Source: Peptoniphilus_A sp022767005
Lineage (GTDB): Bacteria > Bacillota > Clostridia > Tissierellales > Peptoniphilaceae
Length of the DNA stretch: 64,000 nucleotides
NCBI RefSeq assembly: GCF_050315115.1
Contig: NZ_JBNPOJ010000001.1
Span: forward strand, 164,577 to 228,576
Direction: 5' to 3'
The notes beneath the pieces are model-generated. The model was not told where the DNA came from and made no database searches. It worked only from the letters and a program-made list of their open reading frames with translations. Both the position numbers and the translations under genes were made by a program. The number at the start of each line of letters is the position of its first letter. Within the stretch, counting starts at the first letter, position 1. Below are positions 8,716 to 18,642 of this stretch, piece after piece.

Positions 8716-9809
8716 TCTAAATAATCCTTCAATTTCTTTGATCTGCTTGGATGACGAAGTTTCCTTAACGCTTTCGCTTCTATTTGTCTAATTCTTTCAC
8801 GAGTTACGTCAAATTCTTTTCCAACTTCTTCAAGAGTTCTCGCCCTTCCGTCGTCAAGTCCAAATCTAAGGGTTAATACCTTCTTTTCTCTGTCAGTTAA
8901 AGTTTCAAGAACTGTGTTAAGTTGTTCTTTTAACAAAGTAAATGTAGCAGCATCTTGTGGCGATAAAATTTCATCATCTGGTATAAAATCTCCAAGATGT
9001 GAATCTTCTTCCTCTCCAATTGGCGTTTCAAGAGAAACTGGCTCTTGTGCAATCTTTTGAATTTCGCGAACTCTATCTACATCTAAATTCATTTCTGCAG
9101 CAATTTCTTCTGGAAGTGGATCACGTCCTAAATCTTGTACAAGTTGTCTTTGAACTCTTACAAGTTTATTAATTGTTTCAACCATGTGCACAGGAATTCT
9201 AATTGTCCTAGCTTGATCGGCAATTGCCCTTGTAATTGCTTGTCTTATCCACCAAGTTGCATAAGTTGAAAATTTAAAACCCTTAGTATAATCAAATTTA
9301 TCAACAGCTTTCATAAGTCCAAGGTTTCCTTCTTGAATTAAATCTAAAAAACTCATGCCTCTTCCAACATATCTTTTTGCAATTGAAACAACAAGCCTTA
9401 AATTTGCTTCTGCAAGTTCTTTTTTAGCAAGTTCATCTCCAGCTTCCATTCTCTTTGCTATTTCGACTTCTTCATCTGCAGTAAGTAGAGAAATTTTCCC
9501 AATTTCTTTAAGATACATCCTTACAGGATCGTCAACAGTTACTCCTTTAGGGACTGATAGATCTTCCTTAGTAACATCTACCTCATCTACGTCATCTTCA
9601 TCATCTTTTAAATCTTTTTTGTCAATTAAATGAATCCCTTCTTTTTCAAAAGTTTTATATAATTCATCTATATCGTCAGAATCAATTTGAAACTTTTCGA
9701 AGGCATCTCCTATTTTATCGTAGCTTAAATTACCCTCTTTTTTACCATCTTTTAAAAGCTGTTCTGTTACTGATTCTATTGAATCTTTATTTTTTAAATT
9801 CTCACTCAT
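8712..9809 (-). CDS. rpoD: RNA polymerase primary sigma factor
   Basis: 365-residue sigma-70 housekeeping factor (SigA type). Region 1.2 begins at RMYLKEIGK (about residue 97), region 2 covers RYVGRGMSFLDLIQEGNLGLMKAV and FKFSTYATWWIRQAI (about 150-200), and region 4 with its helix-turn-helix is LEEVGKEFDVTRERIRQIEAKAL near the C-terminus. An acidic region 1.1 (residues 1-90) and absence of a large non-conserved insert match Firmicutes. It overlaps dnaG by 8 bases; together they resemble the macromolecular synthesis operon. Confidence 0.96.
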   Translation of the reverse strand: MSENLKNKDSIESVTEQLLKDGKKEGNLSYDKIGDAFEKFQIDSDDIDELYKTFEKEGIHLIDKKDLKDDEDDVDEVDVTKEDLSVPKGVTVDDPVRMYLKEIGKISLLTADEEVEIAKRMEAGDELAKKELAEANLRLVVSIAKRYVGRGMSFLDLIQEGNLGLMKAVDKFDYTKGFKFSTYATWWIRQAITRAIADQARTIRIPVHMVETINKLVRVQRQLVQDLGRDPLPEEIAAEMNLDVDRVREIQKIAQEPVSLETPIGEEEDSHLGDFIPDDEILSPQDAATFTLLKEQLNTVLETLTDREKKVLTLRFGLDDGRARTLEEVGKEFDVTRERIRQIEAKALRKLRHPSRSKKLKDYLE

Positions 9810-11592
9810 AATTGCCCTCCTCTTTTAACTCGCTTAACTTTAAATTAATCTCTTTAAGATCTTTTAAAGCTTGGAGCAAGAGATTTTTGTCTTCTTCCAC
9901 TTGAAGTTTTTCAATGTTTTCTAAGATTTTATCTTTTTCCCTTTTTAGATAATTTCTCTCTAAAGTTTTGATTAAGTCATCTACAATTCTGTTATTTACA
10001 TGAATATTTTCTATTATTTCTAAAATGTTCTCTCTAAAATTAGAGTCTATTAACATATTATTTTCCAATAAATTTAGAAAATCAGAAACTTCCATTTCAT
10101 TTTCAAACATTCTAGGAATTTCTTCAAAAACAGCCCTAGTCATTGCATTGCTAAAATAAAAAACTTCAATTTTATTTTTTATATAAGTATAAATATCTTT
10201 GTCAAGTAAAGAATATGATAATAATTCCTCTTGTGCCTTAGTTTTTGTACTTTTCACAACATTTGTATTTTTCTTTACCTTGAACTTTTCTTTTTTCGAA
10301 CTTTTTATTTTATTTCTATTTAGAAAATTTATATAATTTTCAATAGCATTGTAAGAAATATTATATTTTTTTGAAAAATCTTTTACAAAAATATCTCTCT
10401 CTATTGGATTTTTAATGCTAGATAGAATTTTTGCAGATTCAATAGTAAAATTGCTAAGTCCTTCGCTTTCATTCAAATTGAAATTTTCTTTTAGCTTTTT
10501 TATTTTGAACTCTATATATGAAATTGCACTTTTTATTTTATTTTCAAAGCCTTCCATTCCATATTTCTTAATAAAATCGTCTGGGTCTAGTCCACCCTCT
10601 AATTCAATGATTTTTGGTTTGACAGATTTAGATAAAAATATATCAATTGCCCTTGAAGTTGCGTTAATTCCCGCATTGTCGCTGTCATAACAGATGTATA
10701 TATCTTTCGCCATATTCTTAATAATGCCTGCTTGATCTTCTGTAAGTGAAGTACCAAGGCTTGCTACACTATAATTTATACCACTATTGTATAAAGAAAT
10801 AACATCCATATAGCCTTCAACTAGTATTATTCTTTCTCGAGTAGATTCTCTTGAAATAATATTCATATTAAAAAGATTGCTTCCCTTGTGAAATATTGAT
10901 GTTTCACTTGAATTTAAATATTTTGGTTTAGCATCTCCAAAGCCTCTTGCGCCAAAACCAATAACTTTATCGTGTTTATTTATAATAGGGAACATAACTC
11001 TGTCGCGAAATCTATCAATATAATTTCCCTTTTTACTTTTGGTAATTAAATTCAATTCTAAAAGTTCTTCTTCTTTATAACCTAATTTAGTTAAGTGATC
11101 GTATAAGTCCGTCCACGAGTCCTTTGAATAGCCAATGCCATATCTAATAATAGTTTTATCACTTAACATTCTATTTTTTAAATAAAGTTGTGCCTTTTGT
11201 GATGCTTTAAAATTATTTAAAAAGTGCATTGCTGCTTCTCTATTTATATCGTAAAGCCTATTTTTTTTATCGCGCGCTTCTTTATTTTCATCTTTATATT
11301 CAGAAAGCCTTATATTATATTTATCCGCCAAAAATTCCACAGCTTCAGGAAAACTTAAATTTTCCCTTTTCATAATAAAGGTAATTACATCGCCCCCAAC
11401 ACCACATCCAAAACATTTGAAAATAGATTTAGAAGGAGAAACAGAAAAGGAGGGAGTCTTCTCAGAGTGAAAAGGACAGAGTCCCATATAGTTTGAACCT
11501 GACCTTTTTAATTCGACATATTCTCCAATTAAATCAACTATATCTGCTCTATCCCGTATCTCATTAAGAACATCATCATTTATTACATACAA
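9802..11592 (-). CDS. dnaG: DNA primase
   Basis: 596 residues. The CHC2 zinc finger is CPFH...CFGC (C39, H42, C60, C63), the TOPRIM catalytic core contains ILVEGYMDVISLYNSG and IYICYDSDNAGINA (about 255-310), and the last ~150 residues are the helicase-interaction region. It makes RNA primers at the replication fork. Translation starts with TTG at 11592, supported by GGAG 7 bases upstream; this codon follows the dgt stop directly, suggesting coupled translation. Confidence 0.95.
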   Translation of the reverse strand: MYVINDDVLNEIRDRADIVDLIGEYVELKRSGSNYMGLCPFHSEKTPSFSVSPSKSIFKCFGCGVGGDVITFIMKRENLSFPEAVEFLADKYNIRLSEYKDENKEARDKKNRLYDINREAAMHFLNNFKASQKAQLYLKNRMLSDKTIIRYGIGYSKDSWTDLYDHLTKLGYKEEELLELNLITKSKKGNYIDRFRDRVMFPIINKHDKVIGFGARGFGDAKPKYLNSSETSIFHKGSNLFNMNIISRESTRERIILVEGYMDVISLYNSGINYSVASLGTSLTEDQAGIIKNMAKDIYICYDSDNAGINATSRAIDIFLSKSVKPKIIELEGGLDPDDFIKKYGMEGFENKIKSAISYIEFKIKKLKENFNLNESEGLSNFTIESAKILSSIKNPIERDIFVKDFSKKYNISYNAIENYINFLNRNKIKSSKKEKFKVKKNTNVVKSTKTKAQEELLSYSLLDKDIYTYIKNKIEVFYFSNAMTRAVFEEIPRMFENEMEVSDFLNLLENNMLIDSNFRENILEIIENIHVNNRIVDDLIKTLERNYLKREKDKILENIEKLQVEEDKNLLLQALKDLKEINLKLSELKEEGNYE

Positions 11593-12606
11593 TTAAATGC
11601 TCCATCCCTTCGGTATAAAAATATTTTTTATCTGTTTCATAGCATAGGTATCTGTCATCCCTGCAATATAATCAGAAACAATATCTTCTTTACTGTGAAC
11701 TCTATCATTATAAAGGCTTAAATGATTTTCAGGAATTCTGCTCAAGTCATCCATGTAATAATTATAAAGCTCTGTGAGAAGTCTTTTAATTTTAACTTCT
11801 TCACTTTTTACAACAGAATCCATATAAACTGTCTTAAACATATACTGTCTAAGTTCCATAGTTGCTTCGTAAACTTCTTTTTCCATCTCTACAATTGGTT
11901 TCCCATAGGACTTATTTACTATCCCAGTTATCATTGTATTTATTCTTTCTGAAGAAGTTTTTCCAAGAATTTTTGTAAGTTCCTTTGGAAGTGAATCTGA
12001 TGAAATAATACCTGCCCTAATGGCATCGTCAATGTCGTGATTGATATATGCAATTCTGTCAGCAAATTTTATGATTTTACCTTCAAGAGTTTTTGCCACT
12101 CCTTTACCTGAGTGATTTAAAATTCCATCGCGCACTTCTTCCGTTAAGTTTAGTCCAATTCTTTTGTCAGAACGCTCTAAGAAATCTACAACTTTTAAAG
12201 ATTGTTCCCCATGTATAAACCCAGAACTTTTTAATTCATTTAATACAGTTTCTCCAGAATGCCCAAAGGGAGTGTGTCCCAAATCATGTCCTAAAGAAAT
12301 TGCTTCAACTAAATCTTCATTTAGCCTAAGTGATCTAGCTATAGTTCTTCCAATTTGACTGACTTCGAGAGTGTGAGTGAGTCTTGTTCTAAAATGGTCT
12401 CCTTCTGGAGAGATAAATACTTGAGTCTTGTGTTTTAATCTCCTAAAACTTTTTGAGTGAATAATTCTATCTCTATCTCTTTGAAACTCAGTCCTAAGAT
12501 TACATTTTTCTTCTTTTTCATTTCTTCCCAAAGTTGAATCTGCAAATGTAGCAAAATCAAAAAGCATAACGTGTTCAAGTTTTTCTCTCTCGACTCTTAA
12601 ATTCAT
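11593..12606 (-). CDS. dgt: dGTP triphosphohydrolase-like HD protein
   Basis: 337 residues, of the dGTPase group of HD-domain phosphohydrolases, which split dNTPs into nucleoside and triphosphate. Metal ligands come from TRLTHTLEVSQIG and SLGHDLGHTPFGHSGE (HD motif, about residues 75-117), with the downstream KFADRIAYINHDIDDA supplying the last aspartate. Length fits the short Firmicutes form. It sits between ppsR and dnaG, so dNTP control and primase share a transcript. Confidence 0.9.
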   Translation of the reverse strand: MNLRVEREKLEHVMLFDFATFADSTLGRNEKEEKCNLRTEFQRDRDRIIHSKSFRRLKHKTQVFISPEGDHFRTRLTHTLEVSQIGRTIARSLRLNEDLVEAISLGHDLGHTPFGHSGETVLNELKSSGFIHGEQSLKVVDFLERSDKRIGLNLTEEVRDGILNHSGKGVAKTLEGKIIKFADRIAYINHDIDDAIRAGIISSDSLPKELTKILGKTSSERINTMITGIVNKSYGKPIVEMEKEVYEATMELRQYMFKTVYMDSVVKSEEVKIKRLLTELYNYYMDDLSRIPENHLSLYNDRVHSKEDIVSDYIAGMTDTYAMKQIKNIFIPKGWSI

Positions 12607-12610
12607 AATT

Positions 12611-13432
12611 TCACATCCTAGAATTCATATGATTAATTATAATTTCAGCTGTTTCTTCTATTGCTTTATCAGAAACGTCTATTACAAAACATCCAAGTTC
12701 TTCCATAACTTGCTTTGAATAATTTAGTTCTTCTCTAATTCTATCGTAATTGGCATACTTTGCACCTGAAGTAAGACCAAGAGATTTAAGTCTTTGTTCT
12801 CTGACAGAAATAATTTTTTCGGGATTTGCAATAAGTCCAATTACTCTATCCACATCTTTCTCATAAACTTCCTTTGGTACAGGAACTTCAGGAACTAGCG
12901 GAATATTTGCAACTTTATACAATTTATTTGCAAGATACATTGAAAGTGGAGTCTTAGAAGTTCTTGAAATGCCAACTAAACATATATCGGCTTTTTTTGC
13001 ACCTCGAGGATCTTTTCCGTCGTCGTATTTAACTGCAAACTCCACACATTCTACCTTCTTGAAATAATTTTCATCAAGTCTTCTTATTAGTCCAGGTTCT
13101 CTAAGAGGTTCATATCCCAAAATATCCTCGATTTGTTTCATAGGTTCACCCATTACATCAACTGTGTGAAGCTTTAATTCGTGAGTTTTCCTTTCTATAA
13201 ATTCTCTAGTCTCTTTTACAACATTTGTATAAACTATTAAACTATTGTGAATTTTGGAAGCTTTTTCGAGAACTGGCTTTATTTGATCAATGCTATTGTG
13301 GTATGGATATCTAATTATTTCATAATTTTCTGACTCAAATTGTCTTGCAGAACTTTTAGCAATTAATTCACCAGTTTCGCCAATTGAATCAGAGATTACA
13401 AAAATTGTAAGTTGATTATCTTCTTTATTCAT
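12611..13432 (-). CDS. PPDK regulatory protein (kinase/pyrophosphorylase)
   Basis: 273 residues, DUF299/PSRP family (B. subtilis YqfL). These enzymes inactivate pyruvate phosphate dikinase (or PEP synthase) with ADP and reactivate it by phosphorolysis. The P-loop-like motif is VGISRTSKTPLSMYLA (about 152-167), and the N-terminal ISDSIGETGELIAKSS is the family signature. It follows the CcpN-like regulator by 8 bases, the same pair as yqzB-yqfL, where both control gluconeogenic flux. Confidence 0.92.
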   Translation of the reverse strand: MNKEDNQLTIFVISDSIGETGELIAKSSARQFESENYEIIRYPYHNSIDQIKPVLEKASKIHNSLIVYTNVVKETREFIERKTHELKLHTVDVMGEPMKQIEDILGYEPLREPGLIRRLDENYFKKVECVEFAVKYDDGKDPRGAKKADICLVGISRTSKTPLSMYLANKLYKVANIPLVPEVPVPKEVYEKDVDRVIGLIANPEKIISVREQRLKSLGLTSGAKYANYDRIREELNYSKQVMEELGCFVIDVSDKAIEETAEIIINHMNSRM

Positions 13433-13440
13433 ACTTCCTC

Positions 13441-14070
13441 CTAGATTATCTCGCCGTCACATACATCTACAAAAAGTCTAGTTACATTTGTCTTTGTAAA
13501 TCTACCGACAACTTCAAGATCATTACTATTTTTAACTTCAACAACGGGAAGAGAATCTATTCCCTTTTCCACAATTAAACTCGCTGCTTCATATACACTG
13601 TCATTTTTATCAACATAAAAAACATTTGGCATCCTTGTCATAATAACACTTACAGGAGTCTTCTTTATGTCGGCATCTCCTATCATAAATCTAATTAAAT
13701 CTTTTCTTGAAACTATGCCAGTAAGGTAACCCCCTTCAGTGATAAACATAGATGATAAATCTTCCATAAAAAGATCTACAACTACATCGTAAACGGAAGT
13801 CTTTTGGTCACAAGAAAAGGGCAGTGACATATAATCCTTTAATTTTAATTTTTTTAGGTCATCGGAAAGCTGTGAAAGAATAGATTTGCCTGTATAAAAA
13901 TATCCAAATTTTGGTCTAGCTCCCAATATATTTATCATAGTGAGAACTGAAAGATCTGATCTAATAGTCGCTCTTGACAAACCTAGCTTTTCTGCAATTT
14001 CATCGCCTGTAATAGGACCTTCATCTCTTACAATTTCAATAATCTGAGTCTGCCTATCGCTGAATTTCAT
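13441..14070 (-). CDS. ccpN: CcpN-like HTH-CBS transcriptional repressor
   Basis: 209 residues. An N-terminal winged HTH (GPITGDEIAEKLGLSRATIRSDLSVL, about residues 15-40) is followed by two CBS domains (about 80-200; SVYDVVVDLF and IVEKGIDSLPVVE). This is the architecture of CcpN/YqzB, a repressor of gluconeogenic genes that senses ATP/ADP through the CBS pair. Its position directly before the PPDK regulator supports the assignment. Start follows AGGTCGGTGT, and it lies 12 bases after glyS. Confidence 0.85.
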   Translation of the reverse strand: MKFSDRQTQIIEIVRDEGPITGDEIAEKLGLSRATIRSDLSVLTMINILGARPKFGYFYTGKSILSQLSDDLKKLKLKDYMSLPFSCDQKTSVYDVVVDLFMEDLSSMFITEGGYLTGIVSRKDLIRFMIGDADIKKTPVSVIMTRMPNVFYVDKNDSVYEAASLIVEKGIDSLPVVEVKNSNDLEVVGRFTKTNVTRLFVDVCDGEII

Positions 14071-14082
14071 TCATACACCGAC

Positions 14083-16152
14083 CTATTCTACAACATTTTC
14101 TATTTTTAATACTTCTTGAATATTTTCCTCAATACTATTAATTAACGCAAGTCTATTTTGTCTAATTTTTTCGTCTTCTGACATTACCATTACATTTTCA
14201 AAGAAAGCATCAATAGCTGGAACTAAATCATTTAGAGCATCCATTGCTTCTTTATAATCTTCAGAAGAAAGTGCTTCTTTAAATTTGCTATTAGTTTCTA
14301 CAAATTTGTTGTAAAGATTCTTTTCTGCATCTTCATTTAGAAGTTCTTCCTTTACTTCTAAAAAGTCCACGTTTTTAGTCAAATTGTTAATTCTATTGTA
14401 AGCATCGACAAAATTTGATCTATCTTCGTTAAACCATTCATTTAATTCTTTAGCTTTTTCAAATATATTATAAATTTCACTGTCAGGAATTAATACAGAA
14501 TCTATGATGTCATATCTTATTCCTTCTTCTTGAAGCATTGTCTTAATTCTTCCAAAGAAAAATTCCCTTACATTTGCTATTACTTCTTCGTGATTAAATG
14601 TAAGTCCTAAATCATTAATATATTCGTATAGGCTTGTTTCTATTACTTCATTTAAATTAAATTTCCATCCAGTTTTTCTAATTATATTTATTATTCCAAT
14701 TGCAGATCTTCTTAGTGCAAAAGGATCTGTTGAGCCCGTAGGGATTTCTCCAATTGCAAAAAGTCCAACTATTGTATCGATTTTATCTGCAAGTGAGAAA
14801 ATTGAACCCACACTTGATTCTGGAAGTGTATCTCCTGCAAATTTAGGAAGATATTGTTCTCTAATTGCTGTTGCAACAATTTCTTTTTCTCCAGATTTTA
14901 GCGCATAAATTTCTCCCATTACTCCTTGAAGTTCAGTAAATTCTATTACCATCTTTGTAGTTAAGTCAGCTTTTGAAAGATGAGCAACTCTATCAAGCGC
15001 TTCAATAGCTTCATCTGCAAAAGAAAGAGATTTTGCAATTTTCTTTGCAACTACGCCGTCTCTTTTTTCTTTTTCAAACATAGAACCTAACTTGTCGTTA
15101 AATAATACTCCTTTAAGATTATCTACATAGTCTTCAAGAGGCTTTGAAATATCATCTTCGTAAAAGAATTTTGCATCTTCAAGTCTTGCACCTAAAACTT
15201 TTTCGTTTCCAGCAATTACAATGTCTTCATAATTCTTAGTACCATTTCTAACTGTAATAAAATATGGCAAAAGTTCATCATCTTGTGAATAAATTGGAAT
15301 AAATCTCAAGTGATCAATCATTGTAGTTGTTACAACTTCCTTTGGAAGAGTTAAATATTTTTCCTTGATACTTCCCTTTATTGGCGTTGGATACTCAACA
15401 ATATATGTTAATTCTTCTAATAGATCTTCATTTTCATGAATTTCTCCACCAAGGGATTTGGCAATTTTTGTTGATTCATATTTTATTATTTCACGTCTCT
15501 TATTTTGATCTAAAATTACATAATTGTCTTCAAGTAATTTTTCATAATTTTCAACTTTATCAATAATTATTTCTGATGAACCTAGAAATCTATGTCCCTT
15601 AGTCTTATTCCCTACAAAAATTCTTTCAAAATCAAAAGGAACAACTTCATCGCCTAAAAGTGAAACAATCCATCTTATTGGCCTTGCAAATCTAATATTT
15701 TTGCCACCCCAACGCATATTTTTTGGAAAATTAATATCTCTAATTAATGAAGGCATAATCTCAGCCAAAATTTCTGAGGATTTTCTTCCAATTGATGAAA
15801 TGTTTGCAAAAACATAATCCGTTCCCTTGAGTTCTTTGATTACTAAATCATTTTCACTGATGTTTTGTGACTTCATAAAACCTAAAAGAGGTTTTGTAGG
15901 TTTTTTGTCATCATCGTAGGCAATTTTAACTGAAGGACCTTTTACTTCCTTTTGTATGTCTTTTTGCTTTTCATCTAAATCTTCAATAATAAGGCTGAGT
16001 CTTCTTGGAGTTGCATAAACTTTTACATTTTTAAAACCAATTTCATTTTCAGCTAATAATTTTTTTGATTTTTCATTTAGTTGCTCAATTGCCATATTGA
16101 CAAATCTTGAAGGCAACTCTTCCACTCCGATTTCTAGTAAATAATTATTCAT
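14083..16152 (-). CDS. glyS: glycyl-tRNA synthetase beta subunit
   Basis: 689 residues, the tRNA-binding beta chain of the alpha2beta2 glycyl-tRNA synthetase. It starts NNYLLEIGVEELPSRFVNMA, a strongly conserved opening, and contains FPKNMRWGGKNIRFARPIRWIVSLL (about 140) and TGSTDPFALRRSAIGIINII (about 475), also family signatures. A C-terminal anticodon-binding-like helical domain follows. It overlaps glyQ by 8 bases, as is usual, ensuring matched synthesis of subunits. Confidence 0.95.
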   Translation of the reverse strand: MNNYLLEIGVEELPSRFVNMAIEQLNEKSKKLLAENEIGFKNVKVYATPRRLSLIIEDLDEKQKDIQKEVKGPSVKIAYDDDKKPTKPLLGFMKSQNISENDLVIKELKGTDYVFANISSIGRKSSEILAEIMPSLIRDINFPKNMRWGGKNIRFARPIRWIVSLLGDEVVPFDFERIFVGNKTKGHRFLGSSEIIIDKVENYEKLLEDNYVILDQNKRREIIKYESTKIAKSLGGEIHENEDLLEELTYIVEYPTPIKGSIKEKYLTLPKEVVTTTMIDHLRFIPIYSQDDELLPYFITVRNGTKNYEDIVIAGNEKVLGARLEDAKFFYEDDISKPLEDYVDNLKGVLFNDKLGSMFEKEKRDGVVAKKIAKSLSFADEAIEALDRVAHLSKADLTTKMVIEFTELQGVMGEIYALKSGEKEIVATAIREQYLPKFAGDTLPESSVGSIFSLADKIDTIVGLFAIGEIPTGSTDPFALRRSAIGIINIIRKTGWKFNLNEVIETSLYEYINDLGLTFNHEEVIANVREFFFGRIKTMLQEEGIRYDIIDSVLIPDSEIYNIFEKAKELNEWFNEDRSNFVDAYNRINNLTKNVDFLEVKEELLNEDAEKNLYNKFVETNSKFKEALSSEDYKEAMDALNDLVPAIDAFFENVMVMSEDEKIRQNRLALINSIEENIQEVLKIENVVE

Positions 16153-17029
16153 TTATTTCACCTCTGTTGATAAGGGGATAGTTCATTTCTTCTCTGTGTT
16201 TTAGATGTGTCTTTGCAACAACTCTTGCAAGATTTCTAACTCTTTGAATATAACTAGTTCTTTCAGAAACAGAAAGAGCTCCTCTTGCATCTAATAAGTT
16301 AAAAGTATGAGAACATTTAAGAGTATAGTCATAAGCATCAATTACTATTCCTTCTTCAATTACTCTATTTGCTTCAGCTTCGTACATATCAAATAATTTT
16401 CTAAGCATATCGACATCTGCAAGTTCAAAGGCATATTTAGAATGTTCATATTCATTCTTTTTAAATACCTCTCCATAAGTTATATTTTCGTTGTATTGAA
16501 TATCATAAACAGATTCAACATTTTGAAGATACATTGCAATTCTTTCAAGTCCATAAGTAAGCTCTGCACTTTCAAGGTCAAGGTTCACTCCTCCAACTTG
16601 TTGGAAATAAGTAAATTGTGTAACTTCCATCCCATCAAGCCAAACTTCCCAGCCAAGACCCCAAGCACCAAGTGTAGGAGATTCCCAATTGTCTTCAACA
16701 AACCTTATATCGTGCTTTTTAGGATCAATTCCAATTGCGAAAAGTGAATCAAGGTAAAGTTGTTGAACATCTTCTGGAGATGGCTTCAAAATAACTTGCA
16801 ATTGATGATGTTGATATAATCTATTTGGATTTTCTCCATATCTACCATCTGCAGGTCTTCTTGAAGGCTCAACATATACTACTTTCCATTCTTCAGGTCC
16901 AAGAGATCTCAAAAAAGTGTTAGGATTCATAGTTCCCGCACCCTTTTCAGTGTCATAAGGTTGCATTATAATTGCTCCCTTTTCCTTCCAATAATTTTCC
17001 ATTGTCATAATTAAATCTTGGAAATACAT
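16145..17029 (-). CDS. glyQ: glycyl-tRNA synthetase alpha subunit
   Basis: 294 residues, the catalytic class II synthetase subunit. It starts with YFQDLIMTMENYWKEKGAII and has class II motif 2 in the area of GPEEWKVVYVEPSRRPADGR (about 45-65) and motif 3-like GVNLDLESAELTYGLERIAMYLQ (about 147-170). Length matches the bacterial alpha chain (about 295-300). An AGGAGGAAAAA ribosome site precedes the ATG. No T-box is visible; the gene lies inside the long operon. Confidence 0.96.
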   Translation of the reverse strand: MYFQDLIMTMENYWKEKGAIIMQPYDTEKGAGTMNPNTFLRSLGPEEWKVVYVEPSRRPADGRYGENPNRLYQHHQLQVILKPSPEDVQQLYLDSLFAIGIDPKKHDIRFVEDNWESPTLGAWGLGWEVWLDGMEVTQFTYFQQVGGVNLDLESAELTYGLERIAMYLQNVESVYDIQYNENITYGEVFKKNEYEHSKYAFELADVDMLRKLFDMYEAEANRVIEEGIVIDAYDYTLKCSHTFNLLDARGALSVSERTSYIQRVRNLARVVAKTHLKHREEMNYPLINRGEINE

Positions 17030-17039
17030 TTTTTCCTCC

Positions 17040-17753
17040 TTAATTAAACAGCCTATCTGACTTAAAACTGCTTATATCTAAATTGTATTTTATATATTTT
17101 ATAATAATATTGTGCAAATATTTTTTTCTATTCACATCAATTTCTTCCATGTCTTCCACATTTTCCAGCTCTTCAAACTTATTATAAAGTAGTTTGTTTA
17201 AGTAAACTAAATCCCTTCTTGATAGAGAAAAAGAATAGGGATCTTGAAAATCTATAATTCCCTCTCTCACAGAAAAATAAGATTTTTCTTTTATATCAAG
17301 CTTAGGTCTATAACCTATAAAGGAAAGATATTTTAGTTCAAAGGCGATAGCAAGTGAAATTGGATCCTTTGTAAAGTTAAAAAAGTTTAGAGATTTTCTC
17401 ATTAGGTCAAAAACTCTTTCATTAGCCTCTCCACGAATAGAAGATTTTTCTAAAATCTCAAGGAGAATTGATGCGTAAATTAAATTATAATAATCATCTC
17501 TAATTTTAAAATTAGACTCTACAATTTTTGCATCGCCAATATAAAAAAAGTTTTGTCCCTTTTTCAAAAGATATTCATTTACGCCAAAAACTTGTGAAAC
17601 TCCTAAATTTTTGGACTTTGGAGTCATAGCTCCCTTTACCATTATGGAAATTTTCCCATAATTTCTAGTAAAAACCCTAATAATTTTCGAGCTCTCGCCA
17701 AATTCCATTTCATTTAAGACAATTCCCAAGGTGTAATTATTTGTCGTAGCCAA
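17040..17753 (-). CDS. recO: DNA repair protein RecO
   Basis: 237 residues. An OB-fold N-terminus (GIVLNEMEFGESSKIIRVFTRNYGKISIMVKGA, residues about 10-42) is followed by an all-helical domain. RecO anneals SSB-coated strands and loads RecA with RecR. The usual zinc-ligand cysteines of the C-terminal domain are not evident, as in some Firmicutes. It overlaps era by 17 bases, the conserved era-recO arrangement. Confidence 0.88.
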   Translation of the reverse strand: MATTNNYTLGIVLNEMEFGESSKIIRVFTRNYGKISIMVKGAMTPKSKNLGVSQVFGVNEYLLKKGQNFFYIGDAKIVESNFKIRDDYYNLIYASILLEILEKSSIRGEANERVFDLMRKSLNFFNFTKDPISLAIAFELKYLSFIGYRPKLDIKEKSYFSVREGIIDFQDPYSFSLSRRDLVYLNKLLYNKFEELENVEDMEEIDVNRKKYLHNIIIKYIKYNLDISSFKSDRLFN

Positions 17754-18642
17754 ATCTTTTTACCAAGTTTTCTCTTTCTCTCCAATTTTTTTCAACTTTC
17801 ACCCAAATTTGTAGATTAACCTTCGCATCTAAAAGTTTTTCGATATCTTCTCTTGCTTCAGTTCCAATTGTCTTTAACATTGATCCACCTTTTCCAATTA
17901 AAATACCCTTGTGAGAATCTCTTTCCACATAAATATTTGCTTCGATATCATAAATGTTTTTATCTTTTCTCTTTTTAAATTTCTCGATTGAAATGGCAAG
18001 ACCATGGGGAACCTCTTCATTTAAGTATTTAAGTCCCTTTTCTCTAATTATTTCTGATACAATAAACCTTTCGTTTTTATCTGTAATCATGTCATCTGGA
18101 TAGTACATTGGACCAGGTTTTAAATATTTTTTTAAAGTTTCTAAGTAAATGTCAACTCCGTCGTTTTTCATTGCTGAAATAGGAATAATTTCATTAAAAA
18201 TTTCTTCCTTTGCATACATTGAAATAATCTCTAAAAGTTCATCTTTTCTTATTGTGTCAACTTTGTTAATTAGTAAAATTATTGGAATTATGCCTTCATA
18301 TTCCTTCAAAATGTCAATAATTGATCTTTCGGCTTTTCCAATTTTCTTTGAAGTGTCCACAATATAAGTTATTACATCAGCATCTTCTATGCTTTCCTTT
18401 GATTCGGTAAGCATAAATTCACCAAGCTTATTTTTTGGCCTTTGTATTCCCGGCGTATCTAAAAATATTATTTGTGAATTATAATCTGTGTGAATAAAAG
18501 TAATGTTTTGTCTTGTAGTCTGTGGCTTTGAAGATATGGCTGAAATCTTTTCACCAATTATAGCATTTAATAAAGTTGACTTTCCAACATTAGGTCTGCC
18601 CACTACAGATACATATCCTGATTTAAAATTATTTTCTGTCAT
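17737..18642 (-). CDS. era: ribosome-assembly GTPase Era
   Basis: 301 residues from the ATG at 18642, which has GGGAG upstream and overlaps the end of cdd by 14 bases; an upstream in-frame start would run further into cdd. G1 is GRPNVGKST, G2 region TTRQNITFIHTD, G3 DTPGIQRPK, G4 NKVD, and the C-terminal KH domain carries GILIGKGGSMLKTIG. Era binds 16S rRNA near the 3' end and checks 30S assembly. Confidence 0.95.
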   Translation of the reverse strand: MTENNFKSGYVSVVGRPNVGKSTLLNAIIGEKISAISSKPQTTRQNITFIHTDYNSQIIFLDTPGIQRPKNKLGEFMLTESKESIEDADVITYIVDTSKKIGKAERSIIDILKEYEGIIPIILLINKVDTIRKDELLEIISMYAKEEIFNEIIPISAMKNDGVDIYLETLKKYLKPGPMYYPDDMITDKNERFIVSEIIREKGLKYLNEEVPHGLAISIEKFKKRKDKNIYDIEANIYVERDSHKGILIGKGGSMLKTIGTEAREDIEKLLDAKVNLQIWVKVEKNWRERENLVKRFGYDK